The notes below the pieces were generated by a model. It made no database searches. It saw only the letters and a list, made by a program, of their open reading frames with translations, and was not told where the DNA came from. Below, piece after piece: positions 27,774 through 36,132 of a stretch of DNA of 64,000 bases; the stretch's first letter is position 1; each line of letters opens with the position of its first letter. The DNA comes from Desulfurococcaceae archaeon. Its GTDB lineage: Archaea > Thermoproteota > Thermoprotei_A > Sulfolobales > Desulfurococcaceae. Location: the NCBI GenBank assembly GCA_023269825.1, contig JAGDWI010000001.1, positions 492,492 through 556,491 of the forward strand, read 5' to 3'. The translations under genes and the position numbers were made by a program.

Positions 27774-28319
27774 TTGAGCAATGGGTTGAGTACAGTGAGT
27801 TTCAACATCATTATAACACATGAGCCGGGTTTAGATAACTACAGGTTCATAGTTAGCAGACTCAGGAGAACTGGTTTAGAGCACGTGGTTGTCGATAAAG
27901 GGCCCTCCGTTATATTGATCAGAGTAAGCGATCCGTATCAAGCCATAGAAACACTTCGCGAACCCCTCAAAGATATACCAGTAATATATAGGGTTATACC
28001 AGTTGACACCGTAGTAGATCCATACGTTGAGTTAGTTGCGTCGAAAGCCAGAGAACTAGCTGAATCTAAAATACCGCAAGATAAGACTTTCAGGGTAACT
28101 CTACACGGTAGACTATACTGGGCTGAGACAAGGTTACCTGCACACACGATTGATGCCGTCCGCGTGATCGCTAATGGAATAAATAGAGCGGTTTCACTCA
28201 CTAATCCAGACTACGTTGTATACGTTAGGAGCGTGAAATTATACCACAGGAGGAGATACGCTGCGATCACCGTTACTACTCCTGAGAAAATAATTACTTT
28301 GAAGTCAAGTAAACCATGA
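27774..28319 (+). CDS. THUMP-domain protein (Tan1-like, tRNA-binding)
   Basis: A 181-residue protein with an N-terminal ferredoxin-like part (residues 8-80) and a THUMP domain (about 85-175; KTFRVTLHGRLYWAETRLPAHT, and NPDYVVYVRSVKLYHRRRYAAI). Free-standing proteins of this kind in archaea are related to Tan1, which assists N4-acetylation of cytidine in tRNA. A role in tRNA modification is likely, the exact reaction is inferred. TTG 27774 is the furthest start and lies about 7 bases past a predicted transcription start; TTG 27786 and GTG 27795 are possible. Confidence 0.8.
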   Translation: MSNGLSTVSFNIIITHEPGLDNYRFIVSRLRRTGLEHVVVDKGPSVILIRVSDPYQAIETLREPLKDIPVIYRVIPVDTVVDPYVELVASKARELAESKIPQDKTFRVTLHGRLYWAETRLPAHTIDAVRVIANGINRAVSLTNPDYVVYVRSVKLYHRRRYAAITVTTPEKIITLKSSKP

Positions 28320-28350
28320 ATGCTTCAACCAACTCTAACTTAGCCTCAAT

Positions 28351-28941
28351 TCAGTACGGTGTACCAATGGGGAAAACATATAGTACCAGGTATTCTTCAC
28401 CAAGTCCTATTAAATCAGCTACCTCCTCGTCTTTGAATGCTCCAACCGCTACTGTTCCAAGCCCTGCTTCAACAGCCATTAAGTATATGTTTTGACCTAT
28501 GTGCCCAGCCTCCATGTAAATGTATCTAAACCCTCTATCACCATACCACTCAGTTGTTCTCGAGTGAACAGCCGTTATAACTATGTTGACGGGGGCCTCA
28601 CGCACCCAGTTTTGATCCAAGCAGGCTCTAGCAAGCTCCCTTGAGTAATCTCCATCTTTCACTAATATTAGCGAGTGCTCGCGTTCATTGTATTTGTATA
28701 TCCCTGGATTTAATCCTTCAACGTTCTTCACGAACACGTATACTTCAACTGGGTACGTGGCTCCAGCTGATGGAACTACTCTGCGGTTTCTCTCAGTGAT
28801 CCCATATGTCGCCCACAGGATCCTCGATAATGCCTCTAGTTTTAATGACTCCTTCTTGAACTTTCTGACACTCCTCCTCTTAACCAGGAGCTGGGATAAA
28901 GGACTTGTTTTATCTGGTTCAGGTAATTTATGAGTGCTCAT
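28351..28941 (-). CDS. SagB/ThcOx-like nitroreductase-family protein
   Basis: A 196-residue FMN-dependent oxidoreductase of the SagB branch: RRSVRKFKKESLKLEALSRILWATYG, PSAGATYPVEVYVFV, and GHIGQNIYLMAVEAGLGTVAVGAF. SagB enzymes oxidise azolines in peptide natural products, but the cyclodehydratase and precursor genes of such clusters are absent, and free-standing archaeal members are common. The substrate is unknown. ATG 28941 lies about 10 bases past the start site predicted from a shared TATA element. Confidence 0.83.
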   Translation of the reverse strand: MSTHKLPEPDKTSPLSQLLVKRRSVRKFKKESLKLEALSRILWATYGITERNRRVVPSAGATYPVEVYVFVKNVEGLNPGIYKYNEREHSLILVKDGDYSRELARACLDQNWVREAPVNIVITAVHSRTTEWYGDRGFRYIYMEAGHIGQNIYLMAVEAGLGTVAVGAFKDEEVADLIGLGEEYLVLYVFPIGTPY

Positions 28942-28972
28942 TACTTACACCTTAATCATAATAATGAATCAC

Positions 28973-28980
28973 TATATATA
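28973..28980. promoter_or_regulatory. Shared TATA element between the nitroreductase and PhoU-like genes
   Basis: TATATATA reads as a TATA box on both strands. It predicts start sites near 28951 (minus) and 29002 (plus), matching the minus-strand ATG at 28941 and a plus-strand start at or after 28996. Confidence 0.5.
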
Positions 28981-28995
28981 AGTTTTAGGAGATCC

Positions 28996-29679
28996 ATGTT
29001 AAATGGTGATTCAGTGAAGCTGCTGCTTTCAGATATCTTATCGAGGGAATCTATGTCTAAGCTGGAGAAGTACGTTGAATTAATAAATAGTGCATCTGTT
29101 AAATTCACTCAAGCAGTTAAATTCCTTAACGAAATCAAGATCAGCGAGGCGAGATCAGCTTTCACCGAGGTAGTTAAAATGCTGGATGAAAGCGGAAAAT
29201 ATAAAGCGATGCTGGAAGATGATGTTGCAAAAACAAGACTTGACCCTGGTTTCAAAGAGGAGATCCTTACATTGATAAACATGATTGATGATGTAGGAGA
29301 CATGGTTAAAGAAGCTTCAAGGGAATTCACGATACTACCATTCCTGGAGATACCTATACAGTTGAGATCGGGCTTGGTTAATTTATCTAGAGTAGTGTCA
29401 AGCATTATAACTCACTTATCGGATGCAATAACGTCTTTTATCAATGGTAACTACAGTAAAGTAGAGGAAATACTAAACAAGGTACTAGTACTCGAGGAGG
29501 AAGCAGATCAATTGGAACTAGAGAACAGGGCTCTGTTATTAACGTTTAGTGAGAAACTTAAACCATATGCAATGCAGCTGTTAATTCATGACTTAAACGA
29601 GCTCCTGGAGAACACTGCTGATATTTGCGCGAGAACATCGAGGAGAATAAAGTTGATTATACTTGCATGGCTCAGCTAG
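28996..29679 (+). CDS. DUF47/PhoU-like protein
   Basis: An all-helical protein of about 227 residues, family DUF47, distantly related to PhoU and usually linked to phosphate or Pit-type transport. Typical blocks are ILTLINMIDDVGDMVKEASREF and LVLEEEADQLELENRALLLTF, with the acidic ExxxD-type residues of the metal-binding helices. No phosphate transporter is adjacent. The frame runs back to ATG 28930, which would overlap the divergent gene and lie upstream of the TATA box, so ATG 28996 (AGGAG nearby) or GTG 29014 (GGTGA five bases before) is more likely. Confidence 0.8.
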   Translation: MLNGDSVKLLLSDILSRESMSKLEKYVELINSASVKFTQAVKFLNEIKISEARSAFTEVVKMLDESGKYKAMLEDDVAKTRLDPGFKEEILTLINMIDDVGDMVKEASREFTILPFLEIPIQLRSGLVNLSRVVSSIITHLSDAITSFINGNYSKVEEILNKVLVLEEEADQLELENRALLLTFSEKLKPYAMQLLIHDLNELLENTADICARTSRRIKLIILAWLS

Positions 29680-29746
29680 CAGATGCTTAATAATAATCGA
29701 TCTTGAAACTATTTAAGTTCAAGAACTATCTCCTCTGAGTATTTAA

Positions 29747-30319
<573 letters not shown>

Positions 30320-30361
30320 GTTCCCTCCAAGTTTTTCACAGACAATATAGCTTAAACGAGT

Positions 30362-30410
30362 TCAGCCGACTGCTTGATCATCACTGGTCAGACACTGGCG
30401 GTTACATCAC
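30362..30410 (-). ncRNA. C/D box guide sRNA candidate B (near-perfect boxes)
   Basis: On the minus strand: C GTGATGT (30410-30404), 12-base guide, D' CTGA (30391-30388), 3-base spacer, C' GTGATGA (30384-30378), 12-base guide, D CTGA (30365-30362). Three of the four boxes are perfect and both guides are the canonical 12 bases, giving a textbook symmetric 49-base archaeal guide RNA. It lies antisense in the spacer between the flavin reductase-like and aminotransferase genes, where no protein is convincing. The rRNA or tRNA targets were not identified. Confidence 0.87.
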
Positions 30411-30499
30411 TGAATCCAAGTTGATGAATTCTGGGTTTATTAACGTTTATAATCTTCATGATCTACGTGGAGTATTTTTAATATTTGTTAACGCTATAG

Positions 30500-31732
30500 A
30501 TGAGTAAGCGGGGATATTGTTTGAGTAAACCAGACTACATGAAGTTTTTGTCAAGTAAAATGAACTTCGTTGAACCAAGTCCTATACGTGAAATGGTTTC
30601 AAAAATAGCGAAGAAGTCCAAGGAAACAGCTGTAGTTAGTTTCGCTGCGGGTGACCCAGACCCCGACGTTATCCCCAGGAAACTATACGCTGAGCTCGCT
30701 AGAAAGATCTTCGAGGATGAAAGACGCTCAGTAATATATTCACCTACGGAGGGGTTACCCGAGCTCCGAGAGGAAATAGCTGGTTTCATGAGAAAATATG
30801 AACAAGTTGAAGCAGACCCGGACACAATAATAGTAACCGGTGGAGGTAGCCAAGCAATAGACTTAATCGGTAAATTAATGCTGGAGCCAGGAGACATCGT
30901 TATCGTTGAGAACCCATCATACGTTAACACCATCCTGGACTGGAGACAATACGGGATCAAGTTGATCGGGGTACCCATGGATGAACATGGTTTAAAAACA
31001 GATGTACTGGAGGAAACCATTAGGAGACTTAGAAGCGAGGGGAAATTCGCGAAGCTAATTTACACTATTCCAACTGGTCAAAACCCCTCTGGATTAACAA
31101 TGAGTATGGATAGACGCAGACACCTCATGGAATTAGCGAGCAAATACGACTTATTAATAGTTGAAGACGGAGCATACAACTACCTCGTATATGAACAATT
31201 GAACGTTAAACCACTGAAATCAATGGATGAAGAGAACAGAGTTATATTCGTTGGAAGCTTCAGCAAAGTCCTTGGAACAGGGCTAAGAGTGGGGTGGCTT
31301 AATCTACCAGGGGAATTAGTGAACTTATTTAAAGCTGTTAAAGGACCCTCAGATATGTGTCCACCTGTACCTTCACAGTTCATTGTCCTCGAGGTACTGA
31401 GAGCCGGTTTATTCGAGGAAATAAGGAGTAACGCTGTTAAATCATACAAGGAGAAGAGGGACATAATGCTTAATGCTATTGCAAAACACCTAACTGGATT
31501 AAAGCACACTAAACCAGTGGCAGGAATGTTTATATTTCTATGGTTACCAAACCACCTAGATGGATGGAGAATCGCGGAAGAGGCCTTAGAAAAATACTCA
31601 GTTGCAACAATACCGGGAGCACCATTCTTCACTGATGGCTCAGGCAAGAACACTTTGAGGTTAAACTTCTCAATGGCCCCACTGGATCAAATCGAGAAAG
31701 GCGTGGAGAAACTATCGAAACTCATTAAATAA
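30500..31732 (+). CDS. PLP-dependent aminotransferase, class I/II (LysN/ARO8-like)
   Basis: A 410-residue fold-type I aminotransferase of the group that includes aminoadipate, aromatic and multisubstrate enzymes. Key blocks: SFAAGDPDPDVIP at the N-terminus, YSPTEGLPELREEIA, the TGGGSQAIDLIGKL cofactor loop, IPTGQNPSG, the Asp of VEDGAYNYL and the PLP lysine in VGSFSKVLGTGLRVGW (near residue 256). It transfers amino groups between an amino acid and 2-oxoglutarate in the cytosol. The substrate may be aromatic, branched or aminoadipate; the sequence alone does not decide. ATG 30500; the TTG at 30521 is less likely. Confidence 0.92.
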   Translation: MSKRGYCLSKPDYMKFLSSKMNFVEPSPIREMVSKIAKKSKETAVVSFAAGDPDPDVIPRKLYAELARKIFEDERRSVIYSPTEGLPELREEIAGFMRKYEQVEADPDTIIVTGGGSQAIDLIGKLMLEPGDIVIVENPSYVNTILDWRQYGIKLIGVPMDEHGLKTDVLEETIRRLRSEGKFAKLIYTIPTGQNPSGLTMSMDRRRHLMELASKYDLLIVEDGAYNYLVYEQLNVKPLKSMDEENRVIFVGSFSKVLGTGLRVGWLNLPGELVNLFKAVKGPSDMCPPVPSQFIVLEVLRAGLFEEIRSNAVKSYKEKRDIMLNAIAKHLTGLKHTKPVAGMFIFLWLPNHLDGWRIAEEALEKYSVATIPGAPFFTDGSGKNTLRLNFSMAPLDQIEKGVEKLSKLIK

Positions 31733-31754
31733 AAACAATTTAAGGTTTACATCA

Positions 31755-31791
31755 CTGAAAGCCTCGCCCATTAGGACGGGGAGGAGGTCAG
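31755..31791 (+). mobile_element. Solitary IS200/IS605-like right-end hairpin (no transposase)
   Basis: GAAAGCCTCGCCC (31757-31769) is followed by ATTA and GGACGGGGAGGAGGTCAG (31774-31791). CGCCC/GGACG form a stem with one mismatch, then GGGAGGAGGTCAG. As I recall them, the 3' ends of archaeal IS200/IS605 elements, which also form the 3' end of TnpB guide RNAs, look like this. No tnpA or tnpB is in the window, so this would be a remnant or an orphan. Its TCA at 31788-31790 is the stop codon of the convergent E1-like gene. Confidence 0.5.
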
Positions 31792-32519
31792 AGGTAACTA
31801 CATACAGGGCACTGGGGATTTCTTGAAACATTTACCTCGCTAAATGATAGTTCGTAACCATTATACACTATAAGTTTACCTAGTGCTGGTTTACCGTAAC
31901 CTGTTAGTATTTTAATAGCTTCAGTGACCTGTAGGAGAGCCATAACTCCAGGCGTAGTGCCTATCACGGGTGGTGCACGAGTTTCACGTGGTTTCATGGG
32001 CATAATGCACTGTAAACAGGGTGTAACTCCGGGTACTACTACCAGTAATTGACCATAGAAGCCTAGAACACCTGCATGTATGAATGGTTTACGGTGTTTT
32101 ACGCAGAGTTTATTTAGAGTGAACCTTGTTTCCCAGTTATCTAATCCATCTATCACTAGGTCTGTTTCCTCAACTAGTGCATCAAGTATTTTTTCATCGC
32201 CTTTAACAGGGTACGTTCTAATATTAACATTTGGGTTGAGTTCACGGAGTTTCTCAAAAGCTGCTTCAACCTTGATTCTCCCAACATCGCGAGTCCAGTA
32301 CAATATTTGCCTATTTAGGTTGCTGAGTTCCACTCTCTCAAAGTCAACTAGTATTAATTCCCCAATCCCCGCAGCCGTTAAGTATAGAGCAGCTGGTGAA
32401 CCTAAACCCCCAACACCTACGATTAATACTTTGGATTTCTTTAGTTTTTCCTGTGCTTCTACGCCGAGTAATTTTATCTGCCTATCGTATCGTTCCAATT
32501 CCTCCTCACTTAATTTCAT
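31788..32519 (-). CDS. ThiF/MoeB/UbaA-family E1-like adenylyltransferase
   Basis: A 243-residue enzyme that adenylates the C-terminal glycine of a ubiquitin-like or sulfur-carrier protein (MoaD, ThiS or SAMP), for molybdopterin synthesis, tRNA thiolation or conjugation. The nucleotide-binding loop GVGGLGSPAALYLTAAGIG, the Arg of NLNRQ and the Asp of DGLDNW are present, as are two zinc CxxC pairs (CLQC and CPVC). The catalytic Cys expected before the TTPGVM block in MoeB/ThiF is not seen (RAPPVIGTTPGVM), so a non-covalent mechanism is likely. The last codons and stop lie inside the IS-like hairpin sequence. Confidence 0.9.
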   Translation of the reverse strand: MKLSEEELERYDRQIKLLGVEAQEKLKKSKVLIVGVGGLGSPAALYLTAAGIGELILVDFERVELSNLNRQILYWTRDVGRIKVEAAFEKLRELNPNVNIRTYPVKGDEKILDALVEETDLVIDGLDNWETRFTLNKLCVKHRKPFIHAGVLGFYGQLLVVVPGVTPCLQCIMPMKPRETRAPPVIGTTPGVMALLQVTEAIKILTGYGKPALGKLIVYNGYELSFSEVNVSRNPQCPVCSYL

Positions 32520-32583
32520 AGGTTAATCTTCACCATTAAACCAACAGAATATATTAGTCACTGCGAGTAAATAATATTTCACG

Positions 32584-32636
32584 ATGATGATGCCCTGCCG
32601 CAGGTGAAATGTGATCCTCCACGAACCCCTAGCTGA
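32584..32636 (+). ncRNA. C/D box guide sRNA candidate C
   Basis: C ATGATGA (32584-32590), 13-base guide, D' GTGA (32604-32607, degenerate), 3-base spacer, C' GTGATCC (32611-32617, degenerate), 15-base guide, D CTGA (32633-32636). The 53-base length matches candidate A. The D' guide includes GCCGCAGGT, complementary to ACCTGCGGC, which from memory lies in archaeal 16S rRNA just before the TTAATTGGA segment. The spacer has no open frame. Confidence 0.65.
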
Positions 32637-32735
32637 GATTAATCAATCAGCTTAATCGCCTATCTAGGATAATTCTCGTAGCCAAGTGTACTCTTAACTC
32701 TACTTAAAACCATGTACTAAATAACGATTGCCAGT

Positions 32736-33458
32736 TCACACAAACATAGTGAATACGTAAGTGGCTAATAATACTAGGATCACTGAGTACAGTAGAGTGT
32801 CCTTGAACTTGAAAACACTGAGCTTAAACTCCGAGTGAACTCCATATAGGTAGTAGGATTCCGCGAGGCTCCTAGCAGTGTACATAGATAATAAGACAAG
32901 TGGAACAACGACTTTATAAATCCTCTTATTACCGTATTTTAACCTGATCGTGGTGAAGGCCTCCGAAGCATAGTACATGCTAATCGGGATCTGCGTCACT
33001 ACGAATGTAAATAACGTTGACAATTGCTTAAACCCAGCTACGTGCAGTAATCTCCTCCACTCACTGAGAGATATTAATTGAAAGTAGAGAGAGAAAGCCA
33101 GGAACAATGCAACTATCTGAATAGAACTCATAACTACGTCTTGAGGCCTAGGAGCAACCCAACCAGTAATATAGCTTAATAAGTGAATTATAGCACCAAT
33201 TACGACGAAGATGGCGACTAGTTTCAGCGACTTCAACGTTGTACTCATGCCTTTGAAGCGACTTGTAATCAAGATCTCGATTAATAAAATTAATGTAAGT
33301 CTGACTACGACGTCTAAATCGTCCACAGTGAAGAACCTGACGATTATTGACGCAGCAACCATGAAAGATGCAAACATCAATCTAGCCAGTGTACTATACT
33401 CATCAAGCTTCTTAGAGTAAGCGAAAACATATGAGAAGTCTTTAATTGCTGACGCCAT
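32736..33458 (-). CDS. ECF transporter T component (EcfT/CbiQ family)
   Basis: The membrane scaffold of an energy-coupling factor vitamin transporter. 240 residues with about six membrane helices and the cytosolic coupling region RLKYGNKRIYKVVVPLVLLSM and SLAESYYLYGVHSEF, where EcfT helices contact the two ATPase domains. It overlaps the fused EcfA gene by 17 bases, in the order S-AA'-T, so all three components are encoded together. Confidence 0.87.
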   Translation of the reverse strand: MASAIKDFSYVFAYSKKLDEYSTLARLMFASFMVAASIIVRFFTVDDLDVVVRLTLILLIEILITSRFKGMSTTLKSLKLVAIFVVIGAIIHLLSYITGWVAPRPQDVVMSSIQIVALFLAFSLYFQLISLSEWRRLLHVAGFKQLSTLFTFVVTQIPISMYYASEAFTTIRLKYGNKRIYKVVVPLVLLSMYTARSLAESYYLYGVHSEFKLSVFKFKDTLLYSVILVLLATYVFTMFV

Positions 33459-34878
33459 TTTTCAACTCCTCATATAACCATGCAGCTCGGTCTAATGAGA
33501 ACAATTTATCGGGTTTAAACTCCACGAGTAAACCATTGTCTAGCCTATACGTCTTCGTCCAATATTCCTCTTGGTAAGCGTCGAGATTACTCACAGTTAA
33601 TACAACTGTAATCCCCAATTCTCTGAGGTGCCCGAGTAGCTTGACTCTATCAACGTATGTTAAACCAGAGAATGGTTCATCCAGTAGAATCAACTTAGCT
33701 CTCGTCAACTGGGCTAAAGTAACTGCTAGTTTAACCATTTGACCATGGCTTAGATTAAAGGGAGACTGATGTACATCGAACCCCAGTTCTCCGAGAATCC
33801 TTAATCCCTCTCTAACACAGTTGTCTCCGAGATTCCTTGTTTTACATATTTCATTGACTTCTTTCTCAATGGTTTCCTCCGTGAAGAACAAGATAGTGTT
33901 TTGAGGTATATAGATGGTGTCACAGTGCTTCTTCACAGTACCTTTACTTGGCTTCAAGTACCCTGCGAGTATTTTTAGTAGAGTTGTTTTACCCGAACCA
34001 TTCAAACCGTAGATTAATATGAAATCTCGTCTACGTATTTTCAAGTTTATCCCCCTCAGTACATTGTTGCCATTGTATACGTGGTGAATATCGTTGGCTT
34101 CAAGTATTACTTCTCTATTTTCATCACTTGATCGTTGTTGATTTGGATCAGTTCTCAGTGAGTATGGTTTTTTAGTGAGCCTCCAAGCATGCTCGGTTAC
34201 ATCGTGTAATCTCCCGTTACTCAACAAGTACACTTTATCAAATGATCTCATTATTGGGAGAAACCTGTGCTCAAACACTATTACGCTTTTACCTAGGTTT
34301 CTCATTAATCTTAAGAGATTTAGGAAATCGTTCACGCCTTTATCATCGAGCCACATTAATGGTTCATCAAATAATAGTAGCGCTGGATCCGAGATCAACG
34401 ACTTAGCTACTTGTACCCTACGTGCTTCCCCCCCGGACAACTCGTAGAAGTATCTGTCAACTAGTTTATGTATACCTGTTGACTCTATTGCTTTCTTTAC
34501 TGCTTTTTCAGCGTGTTCATGATTCCTATGTACTCTTAGCGCGTAATTGTACAGGTCTTCTCGAACAAGGGGTTCCACGAAGAATAAGTAAGGGTTCTGC
34601 CCTATGAGGAATATTTCTCTCCTTGGTTCATCACTATTTAACTCATCTAAGCGTTTACCCATGATTTTAATTAAGCCTTCTACGCGGCCTCCATATATAG
34701 TTAAGGCAGTATTCGTTAGGACCCTTGTCAATGTTGTTTTACCTGATCCCGTGTCACCTATTATTAGGACGTGTTCCCCTTTATCCACCACTAAGTTTAA
34801 ACCACGTAGAACATAGTCCCCACTCTGATACCTGAAATATAGATTCTTTACTTCCAGTACTGGTGTATTACTTGTCAC
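33442..34878 (-). CDS. ECF transporter ATPase with two fused ABC domains (EcfA-A')
   Basis: A 478-residue protein holding both ATPase halves of an ECF transporter. Domain 1: Walker A GDTGSGKTT, signature LSGGEARRVQVAKSL, Walker B LLLFDEPLMWLDD. Domain 2: Walker A GLNGSGKTT, signature LSHGQMVKLAV, Walker B ILLDEPFSGL. In domain 2 the signature reads LSHGQ instead of LSGGQ, which is tolerated in this family. The fusion replaces the usual separate EcfA and EcfA' proteins. Overlaps by 4 bases with the S component gene upstream and by 17 with the T gene downstream. Confidence 0.92.
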   Translation of the reverse strand: MTSNTPVLEVKNLYFRYQSGDYVLRGLNLVVDKGEHVLIIGDTGSGKTTLTRVLTNTALTIYGGRVEGLIKIMGKRLDELNSDEPRREIFLIGQNPYLFFVEPLVREDLYNYALRVHRNHEHAEKAVKKAIESTGIHKLVDRYFYELSGGEARRVQVAKSLISDPALLLFDEPLMWLDDKGVNDFLNLLRLMRNLGKSVIVFEHRFLPIMRSFDKVYLLSNGRLHDVTEHAWRLTKKPYSLRTDPNQQRSSDENREVILEANDIHHVYNGNNVLRGINLKIRRRDFILIYGLNGSGKTTLLKILAGYLKPSKGTVKKHCDTIYIPQNTILFFTEETIEKEVNEICKTRNLGDNCVREGLRILGELGFDVHQSPFNLSHGQMVKLAVTLAQLTRAKLILLDEPFSGLTYVDRVKLLGHLRELGITVVLTVSNLDAYQEEYWTKTYRLDNGLLVEFKPDKLFSLDRAAWLYEELKNGVSN

Positions 34879-35489
34879 TGCAGAAACCCTGATCTCCTCA
34901 GTACACGGTATACCACGAGAGCTAACGCTGAAACTATCAGTGCAAGCGTTGCGTTAAATAAAGCAATGTGTGGTAGTATGGGTAGAGTCTTCATGTATGC
35001 ATCCTGGAGATCAACAGCCCACTTCACCCAGAGTAGCCAGTATGGAGTTATCGCGTAGTTAGCTGCAACCATGACTACTGTCCTCGATATTACAGCGAAT
35101 AGTACTGCTAGAGCTGACCCCACTCTCTCATCTTTTACCTTCTTATATATTAAGACAAGCGGTGTAAAAGTAGATAATTCCGCGAGACACTTCATAGCCA
35201 TACCTATGGGGTCTGCTCCAATGGTGCCTGCTCCTATTGCTAAGTGAACAAGGTAATAAAGTAGCAGTGATCCTGGAACGTACTTGAAGGACATGAACGC
35301 TATGATGGCTAAGGGTACACCCGATAAGTCATACTTGAGGAAACTAGCTGGCGGGTAAGGTATTTCGAAGAACTTGAATTTAAGCACTATGGCTAGAGCT
35401 GTTAAACTAGATACATATATTAACGATATTCTTCTCCTCCATGCTTCATCGGCACCATAACCACTTAAAGGTGACGACAATTCTTTCAC
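34875..35489 (-). CDS. ECF transporter S component, RibU-like (probable flavin uptake)
   Basis: A 204-residue membrane protein with about six helices that confers substrate specificity on the ECF transporter. The block FLKYDLSGVPLAIIAF near the end of helix 1 resembles the RibU riboflavin-binding family, and MKCLAELSTF fits the following loop. The assignment to flavin is supported by the divergent neighbour being a flavoenzyme. No riboswitch is visible upstream. GTG start, nearly leaderless behind TTTAAAAATATA at 35519-35531. Another vitamin cannot be excluded. Confidence 0.72.
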   Translation of the reverse strand: MKELSSPLSGYGADEAWRRRISLIYVSSLTALAIVLKFKFFEIPYPPASFLKYDLSGVPLAIIAFMSFKYVPGSLLLYYLVHLAIGAGTIGADPIGMAMKCLAELSTFTPLVLIYKKVKDERVGSALAVLFAVISRTVVMVAANYAITPYWLLWVKWAVDLQDAYMKTLPILPHIALFNATLALIVSALALVVYRVLRRSGFLQ

Positions 35490-35540
35490 CGAGGAAATAG
35501 TTAATATGAGCGAGATTGTTTAAAAATATACGGATGCGAT

Positions 35541-35553
35541 AAGTTTATAAACC
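35541..35553 (+). promoter_or_regulatory. Promoter of the nitroreductase gene, between it and the ECF operon
   Basis: AAGTTTATAAACC contains the palindrome GTTTATAAAC and predicts a plus-strand start near 35574, before the GTG at 35596. A separate TTTAAAAATATA (35519-35531) would serve the divergent ECF genes. Confidence 0.5.
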
Positions 35554-35595
35554 CTCCGATAATATATTAGCTAATTCCCTACTGTTTCTATATGA

Positions 35596-36132
35596 GTGGA
35601 GTTAAGAGTGGTTAACTTGGATGAATACCTCGAGTTCCTGAAATCTAGGCGTAGTATAAGGAGATTTAAATCCGAACCGCCACCGAGAGAACTAATTTTG
35701 AGAGCAATTGATACTGCGAGGTATGCTCCAAGCGCTAAGAATAGTCAACCGTGGAGATTCATCATCGTCGATGACCCTGATCTAAAGAGTAAACTAGCGA
35801 ATATTCATCTATCGGCTAGACCACTCTACGATGCACCCCTCGCAATCGTAGTAGTCTGCCAAATAGATGAATCGCCTACATCCTACATGCTGGATTGCGC
35901 TAACGCTACCTTATACTTATTGTTAGCTCTACACGCCCTTGGACTAGGCGCAGTCTGGATACAAGCCTTAAGGAACATTGAAGAAGTAAAACAAGCTCTC
36001 TCAATACCAAACAACGCTATTCCCGTAGCTATAATAGCCGTTGGTTACCCCGATGAAACACCTCAACCTAGGCCTAGAAAACCACTCAGCGAAATAGTTT
36101 ACTTAAATAAGTATGGAAAAAGCTATATGTAA
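35596..36132 (+). CDS. Nitroreductase-family FMN oxidoreductase
   Basis: A 178-residue FMN enzyme: the family N-terminus SRRSIRRFKSEPPPRELI, ARYAPSAKNSQPWRFIIV, and ALGLGAVWIQALRN near the C-terminal FMN site. It probably reduces small electrophiles or quinones with NAD(P)H. It is divergent from the probable flavin transporter. GTG start at 35596. The last 10 bases overlap the end of the convergent rhomboid gene. Confidence 0.88.
   Translation: MELRVVNLDEYLEFLKSRRSIRRFKSEPPPRELILRAIDTARYAPSAKNSQPWRFIIVDDPDLKSKLANIHLSARPLYDAPLAIVVVCQIDESPTSYMLDCANATLYLLLALHALGLGAVWIQALRNIEEVKQALSIPNNAIPVAIIAVGYPDETPQPRPRKPLSEIVYLNKYGKSYM

Noticed and set aside
23738-28941. A possible RiPP peptide cluster, because a PqqD-like protein and a SagB-like enzyme occur 4.5 kb apart
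   Set aside because: There is no radical-SAM enzyme, cyclodehydratase, YcaO or precursor peptide, and the two genes belong to separate transcripts.
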